This document shows positions 27,645 to 36,495 of a DNA stretch of 49,862 nucleotides, piece after piece; positions within the stretch are counted from its first letter, which is position 1, and each line of letters opens with the position of its first letter. A program made the position numbers and the translations under genes. The DNA is taken from contig NZ_JAHREP010000031.1 in assembly GCF_019084545.1 (NCBI RefSeq), positions 1 through 49,862 of the forward strand, read 5' to 3'. Origin of the DNA: Marinobacterium ramblicola. GTDB taxonomy: Bacteria; Pseudomonadota; Gammaproteobacteria; Pseudomonadales; Balneatricaceae. The notes beneath the pieces are model-generated. The model saw nothing but the letters and a program-made list of their open reading frames with translations, was not told the origin of the DNA and did no database searches.

Positions 27645-27923
27645 TCAGCCTCGATTTCGTATTTTGGCTTTGCGTTCGGCCATACGTTTCTGAGCGTCGT
27701 CATGGGTGACGAAGACCGCCTGGTCAGAGTCCAGTTTGGCGAAAGCCGCATCGATCTGCTGGGTCAGCCAAGCGTCATGTGCCATTGCCTTGCGTTGCTG
27801 TTCGGCAAGTTGCTCGGTGAGTTCACGACAGGCGTCGCTCAATGTGCGTCCCTGGCTTTCGGCCATAAGCTGAGCGAGCCGCTTTACCTCTTCGTCAACA
27901 CGAAATTGAATACGGGTATCCAT
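27645..27923 (-). CDS. RelB/DinJ-type antitoxin
   Basis: This 92-residue antitoxin has a ribbon-helix-helix N-terminus (MDTRIQFRVDEEVKRLAQL) like DinJ/RelB and a charged C-terminal tail (ERKAKIRNRG) that would wrap the toxin. It is encoded first, 3 bp before the toxin. The frame extends upstream to 27950, but ATG 27923 is preferred because the DNA-binding strand MDTRIQF begins there. The pair should repress itself through the palindrome at 27941-27960. It is probably an accessory passenger of the same region as the inverted-repeat module. Confidence 0.85.
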   Translation of the reverse strand: MDTRIQFRVDEEVKRLAQLMAESQGRTLSDACRELTEQLAEQQRKAMAHDAWLTQQIDAAFAKLDSDQAVFVTHDDAQKRMAERKAKIRNRG

Positions 27924-27940
27924 GGTCGATTCCTGTTTTT

Positions 27941-27960
27941 GTGCCAACAAATGTTAGCAC
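27941..27960. promoter_or_regulatory. Probable toxin-antitoxin operator palindrome
   Basis: GTGCCAACA-AA-TGTTAGCAC is a 20-bp near-perfect inverted repeat (9-bp arms, one mismatch) 18 bp upstream of the antitoxin start. This is where ribbon-helix-helix antitoxins bind to repress their own operon. The assignment is by position and symmetry. Confidence 0.6.
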
Positions 27961-28123
27961 GGGATGGGGAGGCTAACAAAGAAGCCAGTAACAGCGCCAG
28001 AACAGGTATTCCCCGTTGGGGGGCTTTCTCTTGATGCCGTCTTTGTGCGGGCAACGCGATACCCAAAGGGCACAGTGAGTACCTCGCCATCAGGCGAAAG
28101 CGATCTAGCCGAAACGATCAGAT

Positions 28124-28855
28124 CTATGCCTTACCGCGCTGGCGCTCATACACGCTGAGACTCACGGCGGTACCCAGATTGAGCGACTCGATCAGACCGC
28201 TGCCGGGAATGGTAAACGCCTGAGCATTCAGTGCACTCAGCGCTTCATGCGGTACTCCCCGCGCTTCGTTGCCGAAGATATAACAGTCGCAGCTGGCAAA
28301 TCCTGGGCTGCTGATTGGGTCGCCCTGCATATCCAGATAACCAGGTTGGTGGTAACGACCGCTCAGGGTGTCGATCGGTACCTCGGACTCCAGTGGCACA
28401 TGGAAGATGGCGCCCATGCTGGCGCGGATCACCTTCGGGTTGTACGGGTCGACGCTGCCGGGGCTGAGCAGGCAGCGGTAGCCGCCGAACCAGGCCAGGG
28501 TGCGCAGAATGGTACCCAGGTTACCCGGGTCCTGAATCTGGTGCAGATAGATCGCGGGTTCGCCGCTTGAGGGGGCGGGTTGCAGCGCATCGATCGGCAC
28601 CAGGGCCACGATCCCCTGCGGGGTTTTGGTATCGCTGATCGACGCCATCTGCCGTTCGCTGATCAGGTGGTGGCGGAAGGGGCTGTCCCAGTGCTGGTAG
28701 CTGTCGGTGAGGTAGAGTTCGGCGCCGAGCAGGGCCGGGCGCTGGGCGGCGGCACGCTGCAGCTCCAGCACCAGATGCTCGCCCTCGACCAGGCAGTAGC
28801 CCAGCTGCGCGCGGTACTTCTTCTGCTGCAGCTTCTTGATGTCGTCCAGCTTCAT
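28124..28855 (-). CDS. SpoU-family RNA 2'-O-methyltransferase
   Basis: This SPOUT (SpoU/TrmH) methyltransferase of 243 residues has all three knot motifs: motif 1 HQIQDPGNLGTILRTLAW, motif 2 CYIFGNEARGVP and motif 3 PGSGLIESLNLGTAVSLSVYE. An N-terminal substrate-binding region (KKLQQKKYRAQLGYCLVEGEHLV) resembles the L7Ae-like domain of tRNA or rRNA 2'-O-ribose methyltransferases. The exact target cannot be read. The start ATG 28855 overlaps the stop of the upstream FAD-protein gene by 4 bp (ATGA), so they are co-translated. Confidence 0.9.
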   Translation of the reverse strand: MKLDDIKKLQQKKYRAQLGYCLVEGEHLVLELQRAAAQRPALLGAELYLTDSYQHWDSPFRHHLISERQMASISDTKTPQGIVALVPIDALQPAPSSGEPAIYLHQIQDPGNLGTILRTLAWFGGYRCLLSPGSVDPYNPKVIRASMGAIFHVPLESEVPIDTLSGRYHQPGYLDMQGDPISSPGFASCDCYIFGNEARGVPHEALSALNAQAFTIPGSGLIESLNLGTAVSLSVYERQRGKA

Positions 28856-30489
28856 GGCTGTTCGGGGCCCTGCTGTTGCAGCTGCTGCAGCATATCCAGC
28901 GCCAGAGCCTCGGCGACCTTGATGCCGTCGATACCGGCGGAGAGGATACCGCCGGCGTAACCGGCACCCTCACCGGCGGGGTAGAGACCGCGCACGTTGA
29001 GGCTCTGCAGCGTCTGCGGATCGCGGGTGATGCGCACCGGTGACGAGGTGCGCGACTCGATGCCGGTCAGCACCGCATCGTCGCGATCGAAGCCGCGGAT
29101 CTTCTTGCCGAAGGCGGGCAGGGCCTCACGCATCGCCGTAATCACGTAATCGGGCAGGGCATCGGCCAGGTTGCACAGCTTCACACCCGGCTGGTAGGAG
29201 GGCTCGACCTGACCCAGTGCGGTCGAAGGCTGGTCGCGCAGGAAGTCGCCGACCAGCTGGGCCGGGGCGCTATAGTCTTCGCCACCGAGCTTGAACGCGA
29301 TCTCTTCCAGACGCTCCTGCAGCTCGACACCCGCCAGCGGACCGCCGGGGAAATCCTGCTCGGGATTAATACCGACCACGATACCGGCGTTGGCGTTGCG
29401 CTCCTGCCGTGAATACTGGCTCATGCCGTTGGTCACCACGCGGCCCTCTTCCGAGGTGGCGGCCACCACCTGACCGCCCGGGCACATGCAGAAGCTGTAC
29501 ACGGCACGGCCGTTCTTGGCGTGATGGATCAGCTTGTAGTCGGCGGCGCCGAGCTCCTCGTGCCCGGCATATTTACCGAGCCGCGCCCGGTCGATCATCG
29601 ACTGCGGATGCTCGATGCGGAAACCGATCGCAAACGGCTTGGCTTCGATATGCACCTGACGGGCGTGCAGCATGCGGAAGGTGTCGCGGGCACTATGGCC
29701 CAGCGCCAGCACTACATGGCGGCTGTGCAGCTCCGAGCCGTCTTCGAGTACCACGCCACGGATCGCGCCGTCATCGAGCAGCAGGTCGTTGACCTTGGAC
29801 TCGAAGCGGATCTCGCCGCCGAGCTCGATGATCTCGGCGCGCATCTTGGCGACCACACTGGTCAGGCGGAAGGTGCCGATATGGGGTTTGCTGACATAGA
29901 GGATCTCCTCCGGGGCGCCCGCCTTGACGAACTCCTGCATCACCTTGCGGCCGTAGAACTTGGGATCCTTGACCTGGCTATACAGCTTGCCGTCGGAGAA
30001 CAGACCGGCACCGCCCTCGCCGAACTGCACGTTCGATTCCGGAGTGAGTACATGCTTCCGCCACAGCGCCCAGGTGTCCTGGGTGCGCTGGCGCACGTTG
30101 CGGCCGCGCTCAAGTACGATCGGCTTGAACCCCATTTGTGCCAAGATCAGTGCCGCGAACAGACCGCAGGGGCCGAAACCGATCACCACCGGGCGCTCGG
30201 TCAGCTCCGCCGGTGCCACCGCGACCGGATAGTAGTGGGTATCCGGTGCCGGTTTGACATGCGAGTCGTTGGCAAAACGCGCCAGCACGGCGTCATCATC
30301 GGCGGTCTGCAGATCGATGATGTAGACGAAGGTGATCTCGGTGCTCTTCTTGCGGGCATCGTAGCTGCGTTTGAACACGGTGAAATCGAGCAGCTGATCA
30401 TCGGCCAGTGACAGGCGTTGCAGAATGGCTTGGCGCAGCGCCGCTTCGGGGTGATCGAGCGGCAGGGAGAGTTCGGTGAGGCGAATCAT
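28852..30489 (-). CDS. FAD-dependent dehydrogenase, COG2509-like
   Basis: This 545-residue flavoprotein has an N-terminal domain (MIRLTELSLPLDHPEAALRQ), then a Rossmann FAD-binding site PVVIGFGPCGLFAALILAQMG with ERGRNVRQR, a central region YSQVKDPKFYGRKVMQEFVKAG and a closing FAD motif GLYPAGEGAGYAGGILSAG. The family is widespread but its substrate is unknown. I start at ATG 30489, where homology begins, rather than at the longer frame (30618). The region 30490-30653 is the divergent promoter area shared with rlmE. The gene overlaps the SpoU methyltransferase gene by 4 bp. Confidence 0.88.
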   Translation of the reverse strand: MIRLTELSLPLDHPEAALRQAILQRLSLADDQLLDFTVFKRSYDARKKSTEITFVYIIDLQTADDDAVLARFANDSHVKPAPDTHYYPVAVAPAELTERPVVIGFGPCGLFAALILAQMGFKPIVLERGRNVRQRTQDTWALWRKHVLTPESNVQFGEGGAGLFSDGKLYSQVKDPKFYGRKVMQEFVKAGAPEEILYVSKPHIGTFRLTSVVAKMRAEIIELGGEIRFESKVNDLLLDDGAIRGVVLEDGSELHSRHVVLALGHSARDTFRMLHARQVHIEAKPFAIGFRIEHPQSMIDRARLGKYAGHEELGAADYKLIHHAKNGRAVYSFCMCPGGQVVAATSEEGRVVTNGMSQYSRQERNANAGIVVGINPEQDFPGGPLAGVELQERLEEIAFKLGGEDYSAPAQLVGDFLRDQPSTALGQVEPSYQPGVKLCNLADALPDYVITAMREALPAFGKKIRGFDRDDAVLTGIESRTSSPVRITRDPQTLQSLNVRGLYPAGEGAGYAGGILSAGIDGIKVAEALALDMLQQLQQQGPEQP

Positions 30490-30653
30490 GCTAGGGCTTC
30501 CGGCCGGTTGACCCGGCAAAGGCATAAAAGATGGTGCAATTATACCCGCCGCCGGCGGTGAAGTCAGGCAAGCGACGGCGCTTGGGCCGTTGGCCTGTAC
30601 CGCATCGAGCGCGTACAATTGGGCCCTTCATTCAGATCCGGTTGTTGTGAGTC

Positions 30654-31286
30654 ATGGCCCGTCCTACCCGTTCCAAAAGCAGTGCTCGCTGGCTCGATGA
30701 GCATGTCAATGATCCCTTCGTAAAGCAGGCTCAGGTCGACGGCTATCGCTCCCGTGCCAGCTACAAGCTGCTGGCGATCAATGACAAGGACAAGCTGATC
30801 AAACCCGGCATGTTGGTGATGGATCTGGGCTCCGCTCCCGGTGGCTGGTCCCAGGTGGCATCGAAGCTGGTGGCACCCAAGGGGCGGGTGATCGCGTCCG
30901 ATATCCTGCCGATGGATGCGATGGCGGATGTGGAGTTCATCCAGGGCGACTTCACCGAGCAGGAGGTGTTCGACCGGATCATGAGCGCCGTGGGCGGCGC
31001 GCCGGTGGATGTGGTGATCTCCGATATGGCACCGAACATCAGTGGCGTGGCCTCGGCCGATCAGGCGTCGTCGATCTATCTGGTCGAGCTGGCGCTGGAT
31101 ATGGCCTGTCAGGTGCTCAAGCCCAAGGGCAGTTTTATCGCCAAGGTGTTCCACGGCGAAGGTTACGAAGAGTTCGTCAAAGCGGTGAAGGAGCACTTCG
31201 ATAGCGTCGTCGTGCGCAAGCCCGAAGCGTCCAGGGCACGTTCGCGAGAGGTTTATCTGGTTGGTAAAGGGTTCCGGGGCGGTTAA
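30654..31286 (+). CDS. rlmE: RlmE, 23S rRNA U2552 2'-O-methyltransferase
   Basis: RlmE (FtsJ/RrmJ) methylates the 2'-O of U2552 in the A-loop of 23S rRNA, a late step of 50S assembly, using SAM. The 210-residue protein has the catalytic K-D-K-E tetrad at K38, D124, K164 and E199, the same numbers as in the E. coli enzyme, and the SAM site [13 protein letters not shown]. Often it precedes ftsH; here it does not. In E. coli it is heat-shock induced, but I see no clear sigma32 site here. Confidence 0.97.
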   Translation: MARPTRSKSSARWLDEHVNDPFVKQAQVDGYRSRASYKLLAINDKDKLIKPGMLVMDLGSAPGGWSQVASKLVAPKGRVIASDILPMDAMADVEFIQGDFTEQEVFDRIMSAVGGAPVDVVISDMAPNISGVASADQASSIYLVELALDMACQVLKPKGSFIAKVFHGEGYEEFVKAVKEHFDSVVVRKPEASRARSREVYLVGKGFRGG

Positions 31287-31472
31287 CCGGCCGCCCGTCC
31301 CGATTCAAACAGCCAGCCGTCAGTCATGCTGGTGGCAGCTTTCCCGGCGCGCTCGGCAACGATTGCAGGCTTGATCGCCTCAACGGCGTATTTAAGTGTC
31401 GATGCCAGACATCTGGCGTGACATGACAGCTTGCATAATGTCGGACCTTTTCATCGGTTATCTGGAGCTGAC

Positions 31473-31817
31473 ATGTCCGACTTCATCACTGTTCTGCGCG
31501 AAACCTGCCCGACGCCTGTGGTTGATGCCACCAAGTGGACCCGCATCGGCGGCGACCCGCACACCGTGAACCTGAACGCTTACACCTCGGCGGACGGCAG
31601 CAAGATCATGGGTACCTGGATCTGCACCCCGGGCAAGTTCGAGGTGAACTACGAGAAGTGGGAGTTCTGCCACTTCCTCGACGGTTACTGCATCATCACC
31701 CCGGAAGGTGAAGAGCCGAAGCACCTGAAGGCCGGTGATGTGTTCGTTATCGAACCGGGTATGAAGGGGACCTGGGAAGTGGTGGAGACGGTACGTAAGT
31801 ACTTCGTGTTTGCCTGA
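31473..31817 (+). CDS. Small cupin-domain protein
   Basis: This 114-residue cupin resembles the DUF861/ureidoglycine-type group: GTWICTPGKFEVNYEKWEFCHFLDGYC forms motif 1 and HLKAGDVFVIEPGMKGTWEV motif 2. Typical metal-site His residues are sparse, so metal binding is uncertain. The frame is open from 31431, but ATG 31473 has a GGAG site and begins the fold. A terminator follows at 31876. Substrate and role are unknown. Confidence 0.82.
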   Translation: MSDFITVLRETCPTPVVDATKWTRIGGDPHTVNLNAYTSADGSKIMGTWICTPGKFEVNYEKWEFCHFLDGYCIITPEGEEPKHLKAGDVFVIEPGMKGTWEVVETVRKYFVFA

Positions 31818-31875
31818 TCGGTCAGAGGCGAGTTTGGGGCCTTACCCAGGCTGGACCGTCTAAGTCTGCTGTTCT

Positions 31876-31906
31876 AGAGCCTGCTGATCTATCGGTGGGC
31901 TCTTTT
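31876..31906 (+). terminator. Rho-independent terminator after the cupin gene
   Basis: AGAGCC (31876-31881) / GGCTCT (31898-31903) stem with T tail to 31906. Stem and loop nearly match the clpB terminator at 24083-24120, including the CTGCTGAT start of the loop. Confidence 0.8.
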
Positions 31907-31972
31907 CGCGTTTTGTCTCGACCACTATCGGCGAGAAGCGCGCTGAGCTCCTCTCGCCACTCGGCAAAAAAC

Positions 31973-32305
31973 CTAACCCTGCAGATGAAAATTGAGCGGC
32001 TTGTCAGCAAAGGCCTGGCGCTCGGCTTTCCATTTGGCCAGGGTTTCGCCGGCATCTTCCGACAGGGGGAGTTCGATCGCCGCGATCAGTTCGCCGCGGC
32101 TAGTCCCCATATCTTCCAACACTGCGTCGGTGTAGTTGAGGAGACTCGCAAGCTGCCTGCGGTACTTCCATTCGGTCAGCCGCTGTTGAAAAGCCCGGTA
32201 GACCCGTGTTGCGACACCTTGGGTACGCGGCTTGCTGTGCGATGCGTCGCTGTTAACGGGACGGTTTAACTCAACTGCATTTAAGTACAAATCGAATGCG
32301 GACAT
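31973..32305 (-). CDS. DUF1127 protein, copy 1
   Basis: This 110-residue protein has a C-terminal DUF1127 domain. The core LTEWKYRRQLASLLNYTDAV, then VLEDMGTSRGELIAAIELPL, is shared almost exactly with the protein at 34565-34864. DUF1127 proteins are small, basic-helical and often stress-related; one in Rhodobacter (CcaF1) binds RNA and its transcript carries small RNAs. ATG 32305 has AGAGGG upstream; an in-frame ATG at 32323 is also possible. A conserved leader element lies 18 bp upstream and is repeated before copy 2. Confidence 0.85.
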   Translation of the reverse strand: MSAFDLYLNAVELNRPVNSDASHSKPRTQGVATRVYRAFQQRLTEWKYRRQLASLLNYTDAVLEDMGTSRGELIAAIELPLSEDAGETLAKWKAERQAFADKPLNFHLQG

Positions 32306-32322
32306 GGTAAGCCCTCTCTTCA

Positions 32323-32343
32323 TGGCGATATCTTGTGGATATC
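32323..32343 (-). promoter_or_regulatory. Conserved 21-bp leader element before DUF1127 copy 1
   Basis: TGGCGATATCTTGTGGATATC (plus strand) matches 34882-34902 at 18 of 21 positions, and both elements sit exactly 18 bp from their ATG. GATATC occurs twice inside this copy, spaced by 5 bases. It may be a transcription-factor site or a transcript leader element. Confidence 0.55.
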
Positions 32344-32665
32344 TCTATTAATCTGGATGTAAATGTAACTTAAAAACTTATATATGGTGGATTTTGCTGC
32401 CTAAGCGGAATGGATACAAACGACAAATAGTCCAAAACTGGTTAAGTTTTATTCATCATTAGGTGTGTTGTCGGTGGAGTGGCAATAGCTGTTGTGTCGC
32501 GCTGAAGCAGCTGACGAGAATGGGAATTGGGGAGCGGGGGCCGATCTGAATGGAGCGCTCACTCCGATAATGGGGACGAAGGCCGGCATAAAAAAGAGGC
32601 CGGTTTTACCCAGCCCCTGCGTTTCGCTGTCCGCCGTTTATGCAGTGATAACCTTAGCGATCAGC
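32344..32665. other. Intergenic stretch between the HAD phosphatase and DUF1127 copy 1
   Basis: No gene is seen in these 322 bp. The half next to DUF1127 (about 32344-32470) is AT-rich and probably carries its promoter; on the minus strand TATATAAG lies near 32380. The other half is GC-richer, has an A6-GAGGCCGG-T4 tract near 32590 and no convincing terminator. Confidence 0.5.
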
Positions 32666-33721
32666 TCAGTGGAGCTGATCCGGCTTGACTACCAGCCAGG
32701 ATTTGTCGGCAGTCACCGCCTGGCCCAGCGCTTCCTGCTGGGCGGCTGCGTCTGCCCACCAGGCTTCCATCTTCTTCATGTACTTGTCCTTGCGGTTGAC
32801 CCAGATACGCAGGCCGCCCTTGTCCATGTCGGTGCCGTTGAACAGCATGTAGCCATCAGAGAGCGGCGAGTCGCCGGCGACGAGGACCGGTTTTTTCCAC
32901 TGGTCGATCCAGCCCAGAATTGAGCCCAGTTTGCTCTCGTACCAAGTCATCGGGTTCATCAGGTAGGGGGTGAGCTCCAGCGACAGGTTCTTGGCCGGGT
33001 CGTAGCTACCGTTCTTGATCTGCAGGCGCGAAGTGGTCAGGGCGCCACTGTCGCGGTCTTTCAGCAGCATGTTGACGCCGATGACGTTCTGCGGTTTCAC
33101 GTTGTAGCCGTACTTGGGATCGCTGGCGATCATGCGCACGATCTCCTCGCTGGCCGCGGTCATCACGTAGACTTCGATGCCGTTCTCCTGTAGCCGGTTG
33201 TACAGCTCGGTCATGCCGGCGAACACCTTGGGCGGGTTGACGCTGCCGGAGACCACCTTATCGCCGTCGTAGTACTGAATCGGGATCTTCTTGTTGTAGG
33301 CCATCACCTCGTCGACGTAGCCCTTCAGCTCCTGCAGCGTGAAACCGGCAAAGATCTGCGCCACCCAGGGGTAGCAGACCAGGTCGTCGATCTCACAAAG
33401 GCGGTAGTAGTAGCTGTTCAGGCTCTCCTTGAACTCCGGGGTGTCCTTGAACGGGATCAGCTTCAACGACGGGTCCATGGTCTCCCGGGTAAGCAGGCCC
33501 TTCATCTCCAGGTAGGGCAGCAGCGACTCTTCGATATCGTACTGGTAGCTGGTGTTGTCCATATCGAATACGGCGTAGGCGCCGCTGTTGGCGTTGGCGC
33601 TGATCATGTTGTCCAGCTGCTTGGCAACGTCGGCTGGCCAATGTGTCAACTCGGTTGCGCCGGCACTCAGGCTGGCGATCGCCAGCGTCAGACCTGCCAG
33701 GATTTTGTTCATTCTCCTCAT
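32666..33721 (-). CDS. Periplasmic HAD-family phosphatase (phosphorylcholine phosphatase-like)
   Basis: This exported 351-residue haloacid-dehalogenase-fold phosphatase has a Sec signal ([21 protein letters not shown]). HAD motif I is [13 protein letters not shown], with the nucleophile and general acid Asp residues in D-x-D. Motif II is [10 protein letters not shown], and the motif IV region is [15 protein letters not shown]. The layout and the Tyr-rich motif I resemble Pseudomonas PchP, which releases choline from phosphorylcholine. Substrate assignment is inference. ATG 33721 has AGGA at fair spacing; the next ATG (33712) is only one base from an AGGAG. Confidence 0.8.
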   Translation of the reverse strand: MRRMNKILAGLTLAIASLSAGATELTHWPADVAKQLDNMISANANSGAYAVFDMDNTSYQYDIEESLLPYLEMKGLLTRETMDPSLKLIPFKDTPEFKESLNSYYYRLCEIDDLVCYPWVAQIFAGFTLQELKGYVDEVMAYNKKIPIQYYDGDKVVSGSVNPPKVFAGMTELYNRLQENGIEVYVMTAASEEIVRMIASDPKYGYNVKPQNVIGVNMLLKDRDSGALTTSRLQIKNGSYDPAKNLSLELTPYLMNPMTWYESKLGSILGWIDQWKKPVLVAGDSPLSDGYMLFNGTDMDKGGLRIWVNRKDKYMKKMEAWWADAAAQQEALGQAVTADKSWLVVKPDQLH

Positions 33722-34041
33722 ATCGTTCTTCCTTATTATTTCGCCCGCATAAATAGGCGTGAGGTTGTGTGTAACAAAAGTGAAACACTTTGGAGGCTAG
33801 AGCGTTGGGAGATGAACAATGAGCCTGATTACGACCCCTGCATATCTTTCTATACCGTTCGGTGGGGGGCCAAGCAGGTCATTGTCCACAGGCTGGCTCA
33901 CGCCAAACCATAAATTAGCTCTGGGACTGGTTCCTCAGCATCCGATACCGTGGTAAAAAGTCCCGGCTGTCGACCTTCTTCGACAGCGTCTGCCGGCGAT
34001 TCCGCCGCACCATCTCCTGATCGTATTCGTCCGAGGCTTTC
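33722..34041. other. Divergent intergenic region
   Basis: I find no gene in these 320 bp between the HAD phosphatase (leftward) and the DUF486 gene (rightward). It presumably holds the promoters of both. A short AAAGTG-AAA-CACTTT inverted repeat lies near 33777-33791, about 57 bp before the phosphatase start, and may be an operator. GAGG at 34031-34034 is the DUF486 ribosome site. Confidence 0.45.
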
Positions 34042-34392
34042 GTGAACCCTTTTGCCATCTCGATACTGCTGCTGATCTGCAGCAACGTGTTTATGACCTT
34101 TGCCTGGTATGCGCACTTGAAGGAGATGAGTGGCAAGCCATGGTTGATAGCGGCCTTGTTGAGCTGGGGGATTGCGCTGATTGAGTATATGTTCCAGGTG
34201 CCCGCCAACCGGGTTGGCTACACGGTGATGAACGTCAGTCAGCTCAAGATCATGCAGGAGGTGATCACGCTGAGTGTGTTCGTGCCGTTCGCACTGTTTT
34301 ACCTGAAGGAACCGTTGAAACTGGATTATCTCTGGGCGGGTTTGTGTCTGGTTGGTGCGGTGTTTTTTATGTTCAGGGACAGGTTGGCCTGA
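34042..34392 (+). CDS. DUF486 (DMT-like) small membrane protein
   Basis: This 116-residue inner-membrane protein with four hydrophobic segments matches the DUF486 family of small drug/metabolite-transporter-like proteins: FMTFAWYAHLKEM, LIEYMFQVPANRVGY, QLKIMQEVITLSVFVPFA and YLKEPLKLDYLWAGLCLVGAVFFMF. The start is GTG 34042, with GAGG 7 bp upstream; no ATG fits. No transport substrate is known for the family. Confidence 0.85.
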   Translation: MNPFAISILLLICSNVFMTFAWYAHLKEMSGKPWLIAALLSWGIALIEYMFQVPANRVGYTVMNVSQLKIMQEVITLSVFVPFALFYLKEPLKLDYLWAGLCLVGAVFFMFRDRLA

Positions 34393-34564
34393 ACTGACGC
34401 ACTAGGGAGGGAGGTCGGTGGTTCAGGAGAGAGCTAAGTCGGGTGGATGATACAGATAGCTGCACCAGCAGCGTCCCGGGTGAGGCGCATCTGCTACCTG
34501 ATCGTTATGGGGGAGATCAGGCAGTCAGTTTAAATCCGGGCGCTGCTGGGTGCCTTGAGCGCGC

Positions 34565-34864
34565 TTAGCCGGTGATCCGACGCTCTTCGCGCCAGCGGCC
34601 CAGTGCCTGCTTGGCATCCTGGGTCAGCGGCAGTTCGATCGCCATGATCAGCTCGCCACGGGTCATACCGATATCTTCCAGTACGTGGTCGTCGTAGTTG
34701 AGCAGGCTTACCAGGGCGCGGCGGTATTTCCATTCGGTCAGGCGCTGGGCCAGTGAGCGGTAAGCGCGCACTGCCAGATTGTCTGCCGGAAACTGGACGC
34801 GCAGCGCATCCCAGTACAACGGATTGTTAGACTGTGAATTCAGCTGAAGATCATATGTAGACAT
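34565..34864 (-). CDS. DUF1127 protein, copy 2
   Basis: This 99-residue paralogue of the protein at 31973-32305 shares LTEWKYRRALVSLLNYDD, then VLEDIGMTRGELIMAIELPL, in the C-terminal half; the N-terminal halves differ. Its leader at 34882-34902 repeats that of copy 1 at identical spacing, so the two genes probably respond to the same signal. The stretch 34393-34564 after it shows only a 7-bp hairpin (CCTGATC/GATCAGG at 34497-34521). Confidence 0.85.
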   Translation of the reverse strand: MSTYDLQLNSQSNNPLYWDALRVQFPADNLAVRAYRSLAQRLTEWKYRRALVSLLNYDDHVLEDIGMTRGELIMAIELPLTQDAKQALGRWREERRITG

Positions 34865-34881
34865 GAGAGGGGCCTCGTTTG

Positions 34882-34902
34882 TGGCGATATCTCATGGAAA
34901 TC
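34882..34902 (-). promoter_or_regulatory. Conserved 21-bp leader element before DUF1127 copy 2
   Basis: TGGCGATATCTCATGGAAATC (plus strand), 18 of 21 identical to 32323-32343 and also 18 bp before the ATG. An AT-rich probable promoter follows to about 35030. Similarity continues weakly for about 20 bp beyond the element (ATTA...GAT-TAAA). Confidence 0.55.
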
Positions 34903-35128
34903 GCTCATTAGTTAGATATAAAACGTTGTTTATATCGATATTTGCAGCGAATGATGCGCCTAAAAAATGACCAATTCAAACTACAAAAAATCCGCTTTTT
35001 GTTAACTTTTTTTCATCTATTTTTGCGAAGGAGTGGCACAGGTTTTTACTGGAGGTTTGAGCCGGCTAGGGCCTTATCCAGGTGGGGCAGGAGACAGGAG
35101 GTTGGACGCTTAGGCTGGCTTCGGATCT

Positions 35129-36358
35129 TTAGCCCATCATCGCCAGCGTTCGATCGGCCCACCCCATCGCTTCCAGATTGGCGCGATGGTAGAGCGGGTG
35201 ATCGGAGATGCGTATACGGCTCCAGAAGCCGTCACAGAATGCGGAGACTCGTGTCAGCAGCTGGCCCAACTCGCCCTCATGGTCGATGATCGCGGCTTTC
35301 ATCGCATCGCTGATCGCGATCTGGTCGAGAACGGCGCTTTTCTCGATATCCAGTAGCGCGTCGATGCGATCGAGCATGCCACACAAGAAGGCTGTACTTG
35401 GTGATATACCCGGCAGCTTGAGCTCCTCGGCAAGCTGTTCGCACATGCAGGCGGCGATCAGTACCTGGCGGGTCAGTTCCGCAGGTTTTGCTTTCTGTCC
35501 GGAGAGAGCGATCAGCGAGACCCATTTGCGCACTTCGGTAAGACCTAGAATCACCAGAGCTTCCATCAGGCTGTCGATCTTCCGTGTACGTGACATCGCT
35601 GCGGAGTTCACGATCGAGAGTAAGCGGTAGCTGAGACTGGGATCCTGTTCGATCAACTCGACCAGGCGCTTCTCCTGCGGCTCGGGCTTGAGCAGTTCAG
35701 ACAGAAGCTGGAGCAGGATCGTCTCATTGGATTCGATACGGCGACCGGCAACAATCTCCGGGTGCTTCAGGAAATAGCCCTGAAACAGTTGAAAACCCAG
35801 TGCGATGCAATCTTCGAGTTCGGCATGGGTTTCGATCTTTTCGGCCAGTAGCGTGGCACCGAAACGTTTCAACAAGCGCACCTGGTCATGCATCTTGGCA
35901 ATGCCCAGTTTGCGGATATCGAGGCGTACGATATCGACATGGTCGAGCAACTCGTCGAATGCACGATCATAAACGAAGTTATCCAGCGCGATGCGGTATC
36001 CCGCGCGCTTGTAGCGTTTTATGGATTCGATCGATACGTCGTTAGCCGCCAGCTCCTCCTGCAGTTCAAACACCACCTGCTTGGGCGATAGCGCCGGCAG
36101 TGAGTCGGTTTCCAGCATCTGCCGTGGCAGGTTCAGAAATACCGGAAGCTGACGCAGGGTCTGGTTATCCACGATGCTGCTGTAAGCGTTGATCAGCACG
36201 TTGCAGGTTGCGTGACGGCCGTTGAGTACATTGGCGACTTTGGTTTCGTCGTCACTGCGGTAGAGCAGCTCATAAGCTACGACGCGCAGATTGCGGTCGA
36301 AGATCGGCTGTCGGGCCATCAGAACCTGGGGCGTGTCGGACAAGGTGGGTGACTCCAT
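35129..36358 (-). CDS. Degenerate EAL plus HDOD signalling protein
   Basis: This 409-residue cytoplasmic protein has an N-terminal EAL-like domain (about 11-200) and a C-terminal HDOD domain (about 205-400), the YuxH/CdgJ arrangement. The EAL part is altered at key places: AYELLYR replaces the EAL loop, IALDNFVYD replaces DDFGTG, and VDIVRLDIRKLG has Arg where the catalytic Lys-containing motif is expected. It is therefore probably a c-di-GMP binder or partner rather than a phosphodiesterase. Known relatives affect motility. It is monocistronic. Together with the GGDEF-EAL receptor at 43742 and the PilZ-like regulator at 47049 it indicates c-di-GMP signalling. Confidence 0.87.
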   Translation of the reverse strand: MESPTLSDTPQVLMARQPIFDRNLRVVAYELLYRSDDETKVANVLNGRHATCNVLINAYSSIVDNQTLRQLPVFLNLPRQMLETDSLPALSPKQVVFELQEELAANDVSIESIKRYKRAGYRIALDNFVYDRAFDELLDHVDIVRLDIRKLGIAKMHDQVRLLKRFGATLLAEKIETHAELEDCIALGFQLFQGYFLKHPEIVAGRRIESNETILLQLLSELLKPEPQEKRLVELIEQDPSLSYRLLSIVNSAAMSRTRKIDSLMEALVILGLTEVRKWVSLIALSGQKAKPAELTRQVLIAACMCEQLAEELKLPGISPSTAFLCGMLDRIDALLDIEKSAVLDQIAISDAMKAAIIDHEGELGQLLTRVSAFCDGFWSRIRISDHPLYHRANLEAMGWADRTLAMMG

Positions 36359-36495
36359 GAATGGTGCTGCTCAACAGAGCATAGTCTCTATTCGACGCAA
36401 CTGAACGACTTAACGATCGGCGAGGGTATCGCGTGTGATGAACGCCAGGCGAGATCCAAGATGAAAAGTGATCATACCCCAGATGCCGGGCCTGA

